Source: Actinopolyspora lacussalsi subsp. righensis (lineage in GTDB: Bacteria > Actinomycetota > Actinomycetes > Mycobacteriales > Pseudonocardiaceae). Taken from it: a stretch of 64,000 bases of DNA. Positions 47,832 to 54,681 of the stretch are shown in pieces; within the stretch, counting starts at the first letter, position 1; the number at the start of each line of letters is the position of its first letter. Both the position numbers and the translations under genes were made by a program. The notes beneath the pieces were generated by a model that ran no database searches, was not told where the DNA came from, and saw only the letters and a list, made by a program, of their open reading frames with translations. The DNA lies in NCBI RefSeq assembly GCF_900116555.1, contig NZ_FPAT01000001.1, forward strand, positions 740,613 to 804,612, written 5' to 3'.

Positions 47832-48697
47832 TCCTGCGTCAGATCAGCGATCACATGCTCCATCAGCTCAACTGATTGTCGCTGATCCAGCGCTTCGTCG
47901 CGAAGAGCCTTCGCAATCGAGCTGTAGGTCTCGATGAGTTTCGGGTCCTCCAAGTCGTAGCGAGCGCCGAGGACAGGGTGACTCTCCAGAAACACTCCGG
48001 GACCGAACTCGGCGAACTCCAACAAGACGAACTTGCCGTCCATACCGGAGTGTGCTCCTACACCGGTAGGCATGACCTGAATCTCCACGTGCCGCAAGGC
48101 GCTCATCTCGATGAGTCGTCGAAGCTGTGCACGGAGAACCCCCACACCTCCGATGGGGCGCCAAAGAACCGACTCTTCGAGCACCACATGCAGCACAAGC
48201 GGATCAGGGTCGTCGAGTCGCCGCTGCCGTTCCAGACGCAGGTTGGCCACCTCCTGGTGATCCTCGGCCGCCACGCTGCGGCTGGCTTCGGCCAGAGCCG
48301 CCGCGTAATCCCGGGTTTGCAGCAGACCGGGAACGACGAGCTGCTCATAGTTGAACTCACGGATCGCCTCACCCTCCGACCCGAGGAAGAACGCGAACCA
48401 CTCCTCGACCACATCGGAGTAAGGTGACCACCAACTCGGCTCGGCCGATCGCTTTGCCTTCTCAACCAGAGGATCACGTTCTGCCTGCGGAACACCGTAG
48501 AACTTGAGCAGATCGCGCACGTCCCGATGCTGGAAGCGATACATCCCGGCTTCCATCTGACTGATCTTCCCGCGTGAGCAACCCAGCTCTGCCGCAGCTT
48601 CGTTAGTGGTCAGACCCGCCTTCGTGCGCGCGTGACGCAACCTCATCCCGATCCTTCGACGCAACGAGGCCGGATCCACTCGTTCCACCACATGCAC
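47828..48697 (-). CDS. helix-turn-helix / DUF5753 (Scr1-type) regulator
   Basis: 289 aa. The XRE-type helix-turn-helix lies at ~12-65 (LRHARTKAGLTTNEAAAELGCSRGKISQMEAG). The DUF5753 domain at ~100-280 has VVPGLLQTRDYAAAL, LEESVLWRPIGG and GAHSGMDGKFVLLEF. These regulators control the partner DUF397 gene and sometimes antibiotic production or sporulation. A nested palindrome upstream of the gene is a candidate operator. Divergent from a small gene at 48823. Confidence 0.92.
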   Translation of the reverse strand: MHVVERVDPASLRRRIGMRLRHARTKAGLTTNEAAAELGCSRGKISQMEAGMYRFQHRDVRDLLKFYGVPQAERDPLVEKAKRSAEPSWWSPYSDVVEEWFAFFLGSEGEAIREFNYEQLVVPGLLQTRDYAAALAEASRSVAAEDHQEVANLRLERQRRLDDPDPLVLHVVLEESVLWRPIGGVGVLRAQLRRLIEMSALRHVEIQVMPTGVGAHSGMDGKFVLLEFAEFGPGVFLESHPVLGARYDLEDPKLIETYSSIAKALRDEALDQRQSVELMEHVIADLTQE

Positions 48698-48763
48698 CTC
48701 CTCGAATCAGAACCCAGTTTCCCCCGACAGCACTCAACCACCACGACCACCTGATCGAAGGAT

Positions 48764-48802
48764 ATTCAAGCTAACCGTTAGTCGCTAACGTGTTATTTGA
48801 AT
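48764..48802. promoter_or_regulatory. nested palindromes between the DUF5753 regulator and its divergent neighbour
   Basis: Outer arms ATTCAA (48764-48769) and TTGAAT (48797-48802) enclose CTAACCGTTAG and the overlapping perfect palindrome GTTAGTCGCTAAC (48777-48789). The cluster is A/T-richer than its surroundings and lies ~65 bp from the regulator start and 20 bp from the ATG-proximal AGGAGG of the divergent gene. Likely shared operator/promoter. Confidence 0.55.
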
Positions 48803-48822
48803 CGTCAAGACGAGGAGGAACT

Positions 48823-49122
48823 GTGTTTCCCAACTATTCCGCTCTCTCACCCCTGTGCACCCGCGAGGAGTTCATGACCGCGATGCGGGAGATGGTCGAC
48901 GAGAACGCGCCGCGCGTCTTCGCGCTGTGCGAGGAACTCGGCGACCGGCACGACGCCGTGCTGCACTACTGGGGCATGGCCCACGACGACCACGCCGACC
49001 TCATCGGTACCGGCGGCAGCCTGCACATCGGCTTCCGGGACGCGACCACGGCCCGCGAACGCCTGGCCTGCCGCAGAAATATGCACCTCGTCTGGCCACA
49101 CCAACCACCCGACCCCGTCTGA
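48823..49122 (+). CDS. small conserved protein, unrecognised
   Basis: 99 aa from GTG 48823 behind an excellent GAGGAGG. The sequence (FPNYSALSPLCTREEFMTAMREMVDENAPRVFALCEELGD...) is mostly helical, with HYWGMAHDDHADLIG and a His/Asp/Cys-rich middle, and LACRRNMHLVW at the end. I do not recognise a family. Divergent transcription from a DUF5753/DUF397 module across shared palindromes suggests it is controlled by that regulator. Confidence 0.7.
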   Translation: MFPNYSALSPLCTREEFMTAMREMVDENAPRVFALCEELGDRHDAVLHYWGMAHDDHADLIGTGGSLHIGFRDATTARERLACRRNMHLVWPHQPPDPV

Positions 49123-49152
49123 ACACCGGAACGCCGACGGGCCACACACGAC

Positions 49153-49184
49153 GACGCCCGGCGCGCCGAAGCGCACCGGGCGTC
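49153..49184. terminator. hairpin between convergent genes
   Basis: GACGCCCGG pairs with CCGGGCGTC (9 bp), with an inner GCGC/GCGC stem, followed by AATTTC. It lies between the small plus-strand gene and the hypB stop and merges into R1 copy c. Confidence 0.6.
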
Positions 49185-49207
49185 AATTTCTCGCGAGATC
49201 GCCGGGC
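49181..49207 (+). repeat. R1 hairpin repeat (copy c)
   Basis: Plus-strand R1 with a G for A in the right inner arm (GAGAT instead of GAAAT). It overlaps the terminator-like stem upstream and lies 73 bp from the hypB stop. Confidence 0.75.
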
Positions 49208-49279
49208 AGGGGGCGGAATCGGAGCCGATGGAGGTCCGGAGTACGAACGCCTCTGCTGCAGAAGGGCGCGAGGCTAGGG

Positions 49280-50185
49280 TCAGACCCCCTGGTGCAGCGG
49301 GGACGAGACGTGCCCTGCCAACCAGTCGTACCAGGCCGGGAGTCCTTCGCCGGTGGTGGCCGAGACCGGCAGGATCTCGACGCCGGGATTGATCCGGCGG
49401 GCGTACTCGGCGAACCTGTCCACCTCGAACGAGAGATGCGGCAGCAGATCCGTCTTGTTCAGCAGCACCAGATCGGTGTGGGCGAACATGTTGGGGTACT
49501 TCAACGGCTTGTCCTCGCCCTCGGTCACCGCCGCGATCACGACCTTGGCGTACTCGCCCAGGTCGAACAACGCCGGGCAGACCAGGTTTCCCACGTTCTC
49601 CACCAGCACCACCGAGCCGGGCGCGGGCCGCAACGAACGCAGTGCGCCCCCGACCATCTCGGCATCCAGGTGGCATCCCGCGCCGGTGTTGATCTGCACC
49701 ACGTCGGCACCCGCACGACGCAACCGCTCGGAATCGCGCAGCGTCTCCTGATCGCCCTCGATCACCGCCAGTGGGACGGACGAGTCGGATTCCGCCAGGG
49801 TTCGCTCCAACAGCGTGGTCTTGCCCGCTCCGGGCGAGCTCATCAGGTTCAACGCCAGCACACCCCGCTCGGTGAGCCACTGCCGGTTGCGCTCGGCCAC
49901 CGTGTCGTTCTTGGCCAGCACCTCGCGCTCCAGCTCCACCCGGCGCGTGGCGCCGTCCTGCTCCGGAACCTCGGCCTCCGAGTCGGCAGGCGCGTGCACA
50001 CCGTCCTCGTGCGAATGACCGTGATCGTGCGGATGGTCGTGATCGTGCGGATGGTCATGCGAATGGGAATACTCCCCGTGCAGGTGATCCGGCGATCCGG
50101 ATTCGGATTCCTCCCGCGTGTCGGCGGCGTCGCGGGTTTCCACCCGCACGCCGCGCTCGTCACCGCATCCACAGGTAGCGCACAT
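49280..50185 (-). CDS. hypB: nickel-insertion GTPase HypB
   Basis: 301 aa from ATG 50185. The N-terminal CATCGCG is the HypB high-affinity Ni site region. Residues ~30-60 are His-rich (SHSHDHPHDHDHPHDHGHSH), a nickel store. The G domain has P-loop SSPGAGKTTLLE, VIEGDQET, the GCHLD metal site and NKTD. It works with HypA to insert Ni into the hydrogenase large-subunit precursor. Last gene of the long hydrogenase locus, 60 bp after hypA. Confidence 0.96.
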   Translation of the reverse strand: MCATCGCGDERGVRVETRDAADTREESESGSPDHLHGEYSHSHDHPHDHDHPHDHGHSHEDGVHAPADSEAEVPEQDGATRRVELEREVLAKNDTVAERNRQWLTERGVLALNLMSSPGAGKTTLLERTLAESDSSVPLAVIEGDQETLRDSERLRRAGADVVQINTGAGCHLDAEMVGGALRSLRPAPGSVVLVENVGNLVCPALFDLGEYAKVVIAAVTEGEDKPLKYPNMFAHTDLVLLNKTDLLPHLSFEVDRFAEYARRINPGVEILPVSATTGEGLPAWYDWLAGHVSSPLHQGV

Positions 50186-50245
50186 CGTTCTTCCCTTCCC
50201 ACAACGTCGAACCGACCAATCGAAGGAATCCGCGTACCCAGCCAC

Positions 50246-50593
50246 TCACGAGGCGACGGTTCCGGATTCCACGTCCACCGCTCTGATCCGCAGTTCCCGT
50301 CCGGAGAGCACTTCGACATCGGGACTGCCGCAGTCACAGACCGCGAGCTGGTCCTCCAGCACGAGCCGCTGATCACAGTCCCGACAGCGACCGATACCGG
50401 TCGGAGTCACGATGTCCAACCGCGCACCTTCCAACGCCGTGCCGGTGACCACCAGGTCGAAGCAGAACCGCACGGAGTCCGGCACCACGCCGGAGAGCTT
50501 GCCGATCTCCAGTTCCAGCCTGGTGACGCGCGGCTCGGTGACCGCGTCGAGCACCGCGTCCACCACACTCTGGGTGATCCCCAGCTCGTGCAC
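50246..50593 (-). CDS. hypA: nickel-metallochaperone HypA
   Basis: 115 aa from GTG 50593, chosen because HypA needs His2-Glu3 right after the initiator (VHELGITQSVVDAV); GGGAGGGG lies upstream. The zinc site is CRDC and CDCG around residues 75-95. It binds Ni through the N-terminal His and passes it to the hydrogenase with HypB. It is separated from hypE by a 336-bp spacer that holds R1 copy d and R2 copy 4. Confidence 0.95.
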   Translation of the reverse strand: MHELGITQSVVDAVLDAVTEPRVTRLELEIGKLSGVVPDSVRFCFDLVVTGTALEGARLDIVTPTGIGRCRDCDQRLVLEDQLAVCDCGSPDVEVLSGRELRIRAVDVESGTVAS

Positions 50594-50637
50594 CGCGATC
50601 CCCTCCCACAACCACTCCACGGAAATTCGTTTCGGGC

Positions 50638-50664
50638 GGCGTCAATTTCTCGCGAAATCGCCGG
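50638..50664 (+). repeat. R1 hairpin repeat (copy d)
   Basis: Complete plus-strand R1 (GGCG arm, TCA bulge, ATTTC/GAAAT stem, TCGC loop, CGCC arm), 45 bp upstream of the hypA start. Confidence 0.8.
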
Positions 50665-50780
50665 GCCGCTTCTCGACACGCGACCGTGAGCAACGCGACG
50701 GTGTGTCACCGGTGCGTGAGTCGGATGCATCGCAAGCGGAACCCCTCGGCGCGGCAGCGCCGAACGACCACGCACGCAAC

Positions 50781-50902
50781 CGGCACCGCCGCGGGTTCTC
50801 CCGCGTCGCGCTCTCGCGAGGAAGGACCGACGTGGCGTAGTACCTACTCGATGTCGGTCCTCCCGGAGCGAGAGCCAGCGGGAGGTTCCGCAGAGCGACC
50901 AC
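50781..50902 (+). repeat. R2 inverted repeat (copy 4)
   Basis: Near-complete R2, ~120 bp, beginning GGCACCGCCGCGGGTTCTCC and ending GGGAGGTTCCGCAGAGCGACC. Internal arms: GCTCTCGCGAGGAAGG with CCTCCCGGAGCGAGAGC, and ACCGACGT with GATGTCGGT. The change of GGCCCGAC to GGACCGAC on the left is compensated by GTCGGTCC on the right. It lies 28 bp past the hypE stop on the opposite orientation. Confidence 0.82.
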
Positions 50903-50929
50903 CCTCGACACCCGAGCGGGAAGCTGCGA

Positions 50930-52153
50930 TCAACAGATCCGAGGTAGGGGATCCCCTACCAGCAGATCCACGATCCGCGTCCCGCCGAACGCGGTGTTGA
51001 GCATCACCAGCCCTGGTGGGTCCTCACCTATCCGCCCGATCACCGCCGCGTCCGAACCGTGCGGATGCTCGCGCATCGCCGCCAGCGCGGTGTCGACGGA
51101 CTCTCCGTCCACGACGGCCACCATCCTGCCCTCGCAGGCCACGTACAGCGGGTCGATGCCGAGCAGTTCGGAAGCGCCGCGCACCTCGGTACGCACCGGG
51201 ACCTCGCCCTCCTCGACGACCACGGCGACGTCGGCCGCGGTGGCCACCTCGTTGAGGATGGTCGCCACACCGCCCCTGGTGGCGTCGCGCATCGCGCGCA
51301 CACCCGGGGTGGCCTCCAGCAGCCCGGTGACCATGTCGTGCAACGGGGCGGTGTCGGACTCCAGGTCGGCGTCGATGTCCAGCTCGCCGCGCTCCAGCAT
51401 CACCGTGACGCCGTGGTCACCGACCGGCCCGGAGACCAGCACGGCATCGCCCGGCCGGACGGTGTCGATGCCGAGTTCGTGCTCGGTCCGGCGCACCCCC
51501 ACTCCGGTGGTGTTGATGTAGCAACCGTCGGCCTTGCCCTTCTGCACCACCTTGGTGTCACCGGTGACCACTCGCACCCCGGCCCGCTCGGCGGCCTCGG
51601 CCATGGACCGGACCACGCGTCGCAGCTCGGAGATCGGGAACCCCTCCTCGATGATGAACCCGGCGGACAGGTAGAGCGGCGTGGCACCGGAGACGGCTAG
51701 GTCGTTGACGGTGCCGTTGACGGCGAGCTCGCCGATGTCGCCGCCGGGGAAGAACAGCGGGGATACCACGAAGGAGTCGGTGGTCATCGCCAGCCGCGAA
51801 CCGTCCACCGCGAACTCGGCGCCGTCCTCCAGCTTCTCCAGGTGGGGGTTGCGCAGTTCCTCCAGGAACAACGCCTCGGTCAACGTCTGGCTGGCCTTGC
51901 CACCGGCGCCGTGGGCGCTGGTGACGCGCTCTTCCTTGATCTTCGGTTTGCGGGCGCGCGCCTTCTCGATGCGGTCGAGGACCTGCTGTTCCCTGCTGCG
52001 GTAGTCGCTGCCCGGTTCCGCGGTGCCGTGCGCGGGTTCGGCAGCGCTGTGTACGGTTTCAGCGGCACTGTGGTCGGATTCCGCGGCGGGGTGTTCGGGC
52101 GACGTCCCGCTCACGGCTACCGGCTCCGCGTCGGTCTCGTTCTCGATGCTCAC
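50930..52153 (-). CDS. hypE: cyanide-ligand synthesis protein HypE
   Basis: 407 aa from GTG 52153, overlapping the hypD stop (GTGA). The conserved core starts at ~65: SAHGAGGKASQTLTEALF, TTDSFVVSPLFFPGGDIGELAVNGTVNDLA and the C-terminus GDPLPRIC, whose terminal Cys is carbamoylated by HypF and dehydrated to thiocyanate. The first ~60 residues are an unusual extension with imperfect HSAAE repeats and acidic residues; most HypE proteins are ~340 aa. Confidence 0.95.
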   Translation of the reverse strand: MSIENETDAEPVAVSGTSPEHPAAESDHSAAETVHSAAEPAHGTAEPGSDYRSREQQVLDRIEKARARKPKIKEERVTSAHGAGGKASQTLTEALFLEELRNPHLEKLEDGAEFAVDGSRLAMTTDSFVVSPLFFPGGDIGELAVNGTVNDLAVSGATPLYLSAGFIIEEGFPISELRRVVRSMAEAAERAGVRVVTGDTKVVQKGKADGCYINTTGVGVRRTEHELGIDTVRPGDAVLVSGPVGDHGVTVMLERGELDIDADLESDTAPLHDMVTGLLEATPGVRAMRDATRGGVATILNEVATAADVAVVVEEGEVPVRTEVRGASELLGIDPLYVACEGRMVAVVDGESVDTALAAMREHPHGSDAAVIGRIGEDPPGLVMLNTAFGGTRIVDLLVGDPLPRIC

Positions 52154-53277
52154 GACTTGCTCGCCTCCTTGACGCGTTCCCGGCTGAACCGGCCGAAGTT
52201 GTAGTAGGCGGCGCAGGCCCCCTCCGGGGAGACCATGCAGGTGCCGATCGGGGTCTCCGGGGTGCAGGCGGTGCCGAACACCTTGCACTCCCAGGGTTTG
52301 AGCACGCCCTTGAGCACCTCGCCGCACTGGCAGGACTTGGGATCGGCCACGCGCACGCCCGGCAGTTCGAACCGGCGTTCGGCGTCGAAGTCGGCGAACT
52401 CCTCGCGCAGTCGGGTGGCCGAGTGCGAGATGAAGCCCAGTCCGCGCCACTCGAAGTAGGGCCGCAGTTCCATGGTCCGGTTGATGGCGTCCAGTGCCAC
52501 CTCGTTGCCGTTCCACGGCACGACCCGCGAGTACTGGTTCTCCACCTCCGAGCGGTTCTCCGACAGCTGCAGCATCAGCATGTAGATCGACTGCAGGATG
52601 TCCAGCGGCTCGAAACCGGCCACCACCAGTGGCTTGCGGTAGTCGCGGGCGATGAACTCGTAGGGCTTGCAGCCGATCACCGTGGAGACGTGCCCGGGGC
52701 CGATGAAGCCGTCCAGCCGCAGGTCCGGCGAGTCGAGGATGGCCTTGATCGCCGGGATGACGGTGACGTGGTTGCAGAACACCGAGAAGTTCTCCAGTCC
52801 CTCGGACCGGGCGCGCAGCAGCGTCATCGCGGTGGACGGGGCGGTGGTCTCGAAGCCGATCGCCATGAAGACCACGTGCTGTTCGGGGTTCTGCCGCGCC
52901 AGCTTGAGTGCGTCCAGTGGGGAGTAGACCATCCGGATGTTGGTGCCCTCGGCGTTGGAGTCGAAGAACGACCCGTTGCTGCCGGGAACCCGCATCATGT
53001 CGCCGAAGGAGGTCATCAACACCCCCGGCTGCCTGGCGATGTGGATGGAGTCGTCCACCCTGCCCATCGGGATCACGCAGACCGGGCAGCCGGGCCCGTG
53101 GATCAGTGAGATGTTCTCGGGGAGGTAGTCCTCCAGACCGTGCTTGTAGATGGTGTGGGTGTGGCCGCCGCACACCTCCATGAACTTGTACTGCCTGCCC
53201 GGCTCGCACAGTTCGGTTATCTTGGCCGAGAGCGCACGCGCCTTGTCCGCGTCGCGGTACTCGTCGACGAACTTCAT
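52150..53277 (-). CDS. hypD: Fe(CN)2CO assembly scaffold HypD
   Basis: 375 aa from ATG 53277 behind GGAGGAGG. Conserved elements are MEVCGGHTHTIYKHG, HGPGCPVCVIPMGRVD and a C-terminal Cys cluster (CQCGEVLKG, WECKVFG, GTCMVSPEGACAAYY) binding a [4Fe-4S] cluster. HypD with HypC holds the iron while CN and CO are attached. A 342-bp spacer with R2 copy 5 and an A/T-richer stretch (53330-53400) separates it from hypC, so hypDEAB may have its own promoter. Confidence 0.97.
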   Translation of the reverse strand: MKFVDEYRDADKARALSAKITELCEPGRQYKFMEVCGGHTHTIYKHGLEDYLPENISLIHGPGCPVCVIPMGRVDDSIHIARQPGVLMTSFGDMMRVPGSNGSFFDSNAEGTNIRMVYSPLDALKLARQNPEQHVVFMAIGFETTAPSTAMTLLRARSEGLENFSVFCNHVTVIPAIKAILDSPDLRLDGFIGPGHVSTVIGCKPYEFIARDYRKPLVVAGFEPLDILQSIYMLMLQLSENRSEVENQYSRVVPWNGNEVALDAINRTMELRPYFEWRGLGFISHSATRLREEFADFDAERRFELPGVRVADPKSCQCGEVLKGVLKPWECKVFGTACTPETPIGTCMVSPEGACAAYYNFGRFSRERVKEASKS

Positions 53278-53470
53278 GGCACCTCCTCCGAAACCCTTCG
53301 GGTGAAAATCCGACGGCACGAAACGCGTTCGGAAACGCGTCCCAACTGATAGTGCTCCGCCGAATTTCGACGCATCCGTTCGAATCCGAATTCTTTCCGG
53401 TGTTCCCCGGCGTTCCCGACGCCGAAATCCCACCACTCACGCAGCCCGAACTCCCATCACCCTCGCGATC

Positions 53471-53582
53471 GGCACCGCCGCGGGTTCTCTCGTGGTGCTC
53501 TCGCGAGGACGGCCCCGACGTTGTGTGGTGACTACCCGATGTCGGAGCACCCGCAGCGAGAGCGCTGCGAGAGGTTCCGCCA
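53471..53582 (+). repeat. R2 inverted repeat (copy 5)
   Basis: Near-complete R2 from GGCACCGCCGCGGGTTCTCT to GCGAGAGGTTCCGCCA, with more substitutions in the loop-proximal part (GTCGGAGCACCCGC instead of GTCGGGCCTCCCG). It lies in the hypC-hypD spacer, 38 bp past the hypC stop in the opposite orientation. Confidence 0.78.
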
Positions 53583-53619
53583 CCCGCACCGCCAGACAAA
53601 CCGAGCCGACAGAGCCCCG

Positions 53620-53892
53620 CTAATCGATGTAGGAGTCCTGCAACGCTTCCAACTCGTCCTCGTACGCCTTTCCGATGTCCTCCAGGAATTCCAGCGCGGC
53701 CTGCGCCTCCTGCTCGTCGATCTTGGAAAGCGCGAATCCCACGTGGATCAGAATCCAGTCACCGGCCACCGGACGATCGTCGTCGAGCAGACCGATATTG
53801 ATGTTGCGACGCACCCCACTGACGTCCACCTTGGCCAGGTCGGGCCGGTCCGGCAGGACTTCGATTACCTCACCCGGAATTCCCAGACACAT
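53620..53892 (-). CDS. hypC: hydrogenase assembly chaperone HypC
   Basis: 90 aa. The start MCLGIPGEVIEV has the essential N-terminal Cys2, followed by the OB-fold core (VDVSGVRRNINIGLLDD) and DWILIHVGFALSKIDEQEA. It carries the Fe(CN)2CO unit with HypD and docks on the large-subunit precursor. It is the canonical HypC of the locus; a divergent HypC-like protein is at 62628-62867. Confidence 0.96.
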   Translation of the reverse strand: MCLGIPGEVIEVLPDRPDLAKVDVSGVRRNINIGLLDDDRPVAGDWILIHVGFALSKIDEQEAQAALEFLEDIGKAYEDELEALQDSYID

Positions 53893-53944
53893 TCACGTTC
53901 TCCTTGTCGCAGCTCTTTGTTCGCCTTGATGGGGCGGTCACTCG

Positions 53945-53969
53945 ACGGAACCTCTCGCGGCGGTGCCGG
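53945..53969 (-). repeat. R2 end fragment (copy 6)
   Basis: CGGAACCTCTCGCGGCGGTGCC reads like the reverse complement of the R2 right end fused directly to the left end, with the middle missing. It lies 37 bp from R1 copy e in the spacer upstream of hypC. Confidence 0.45.
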
Positions 53970-54006
53970 TAAGCGGGCACGGCCAGCAGCGGTCGCACCG
54001 CTTGCC

Positions 54007-54030
54007 CGTCAATTTCTCGCGAAATCGCCG
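54007..54030 (+). repeat. R1 hairpin repeat (copy e)
   Basis: Plus-strand R1 core with TCA bulge and intact ATTTC/GAAAT stem, located 17 bp past the stop of the 34-aa gene (on the opposite strand). Confidence 0.78.
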
Positions 54031-54046
54031 CGCCGGAGGCCCGATC

Positions 54047-54151
54047 TCACATGCGGCTGATCCGCAGGTAACGCTTCACGTCCGGCCCGAACAGCCACGC
54101 GAGGGTGGCGATCAACCCCACCAACAGCACCAGGAACAGCAAGCGACGCAC
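54047..54151 (-). CDS. 34-aa membrane microprotein (DUF6893-type)
   Basis: GTG 54151 to TGA 54047 encodes 34 residues: a basic start VRRLL, one hydrophobic helix (FLVLLVGLIATLAWLFG) and a basic tail DVKRYLRISRM. Its GTG shares one base with the protease stop (TAGTG), arguing for coupled translation. Such tiny proteins, placed in DUF6893 from memory, are found in actinobacterial gene sets. Here it is embedded in the hydrogenase locus between protease and hypC. It could anchor or stabilise a membrane-associated hydrogenase complex; no function is known. Confidence 0.75.
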   Translation of the reverse strand: MRRLLFLVLLVGLIATLAWLFGPDVKRYLRISRM

Positions 54152-54681
54152 TACCGATCACCTCCTTCGACAACTCCTCGCCCGAGTCCGGCCGACTCGG
54201 ATCCGTCCTGCTCGGCGCACACCAGTTCGCGCACCCGACGCACCGCTTCCGGCACGGCACGTTTCACGATCCGGCTCAGGCCGATGCGCTGCTCCAGCTC
54301 GGCGGGCTCGCAGCCGAGCACGAAAACCCGTCCGGGATCACCGCCCAGCAGGGTGACCAGGTCCAGCACCACATCCGGCTGCATGCCGTGCGCGTCGGCC
54401 AGCGCCGCGGTGTCTCGCTTGTCGGCGTTGCCGATGTCGGTGGGCCGCAGCAGGGTCAGCGTCCCGGGCGGATCACCCCTGGACACCGCGTCGACCAGCA
54501 CGGTCGTCGCGTAACCGTCGAGCAGGTCGAAAGCGAGGTGCATTCCGCTGGTGCCGTAGTCGCCCGCCCACACCCCCTCGGGCAGCTCGGTGTCCGCGAG
54601 CGCGCGCCCGACCTCGGGGCCGAACCCGTCGTCGCCGAGGAAGATGTTGCCGATGCCCGCGACCAGCACCCGGGGGCTCAT
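54151..54681 (-). CDS. hydrogenase maturation protease (HyaD/HybD family)
   Basis: 176 aa from ATG 54681, overlapping the upstream stop (ATGA). VLVAGIGNIFLGDDGFGPEV carries the Glu/Asp metal-binding start, VWAGDYGTSGMHLAFDLLDGY the central Asp, and FVLGCEPAELEQ the later motif of M52 proteases. It removes the C-terminal peptide after the DPCxxCxxH motif of the large subunit once Ni is inserted, with the 22-residue tail of HhyL as expected substrate. Confidence 0.94.
   Translation of the reverse strand: MSPRVLVAGIGNIFLGDDGFGPEVGRALADTELPEGVWAGDYGTSGMHLAFDLLDGYATTVLVDAVSRGDPPGTLTLLRPTDIGNADKRDTAALADAHGMQPDVVLDLVTLLGGDPGRVFVLGCEPAELEQRIGLSRIVKRAVPEAVRRVRELVCAEQDGSESAGLGRGVVEGGDR

Noticed and set aside
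49980..50075. Tandem CATCCGCACGATCACG-like repeats resembling a short repeat array
   Set aside because: These encode the His/Asp repeats of HypB's nickel-binding region, so they are explained by coding sequence.
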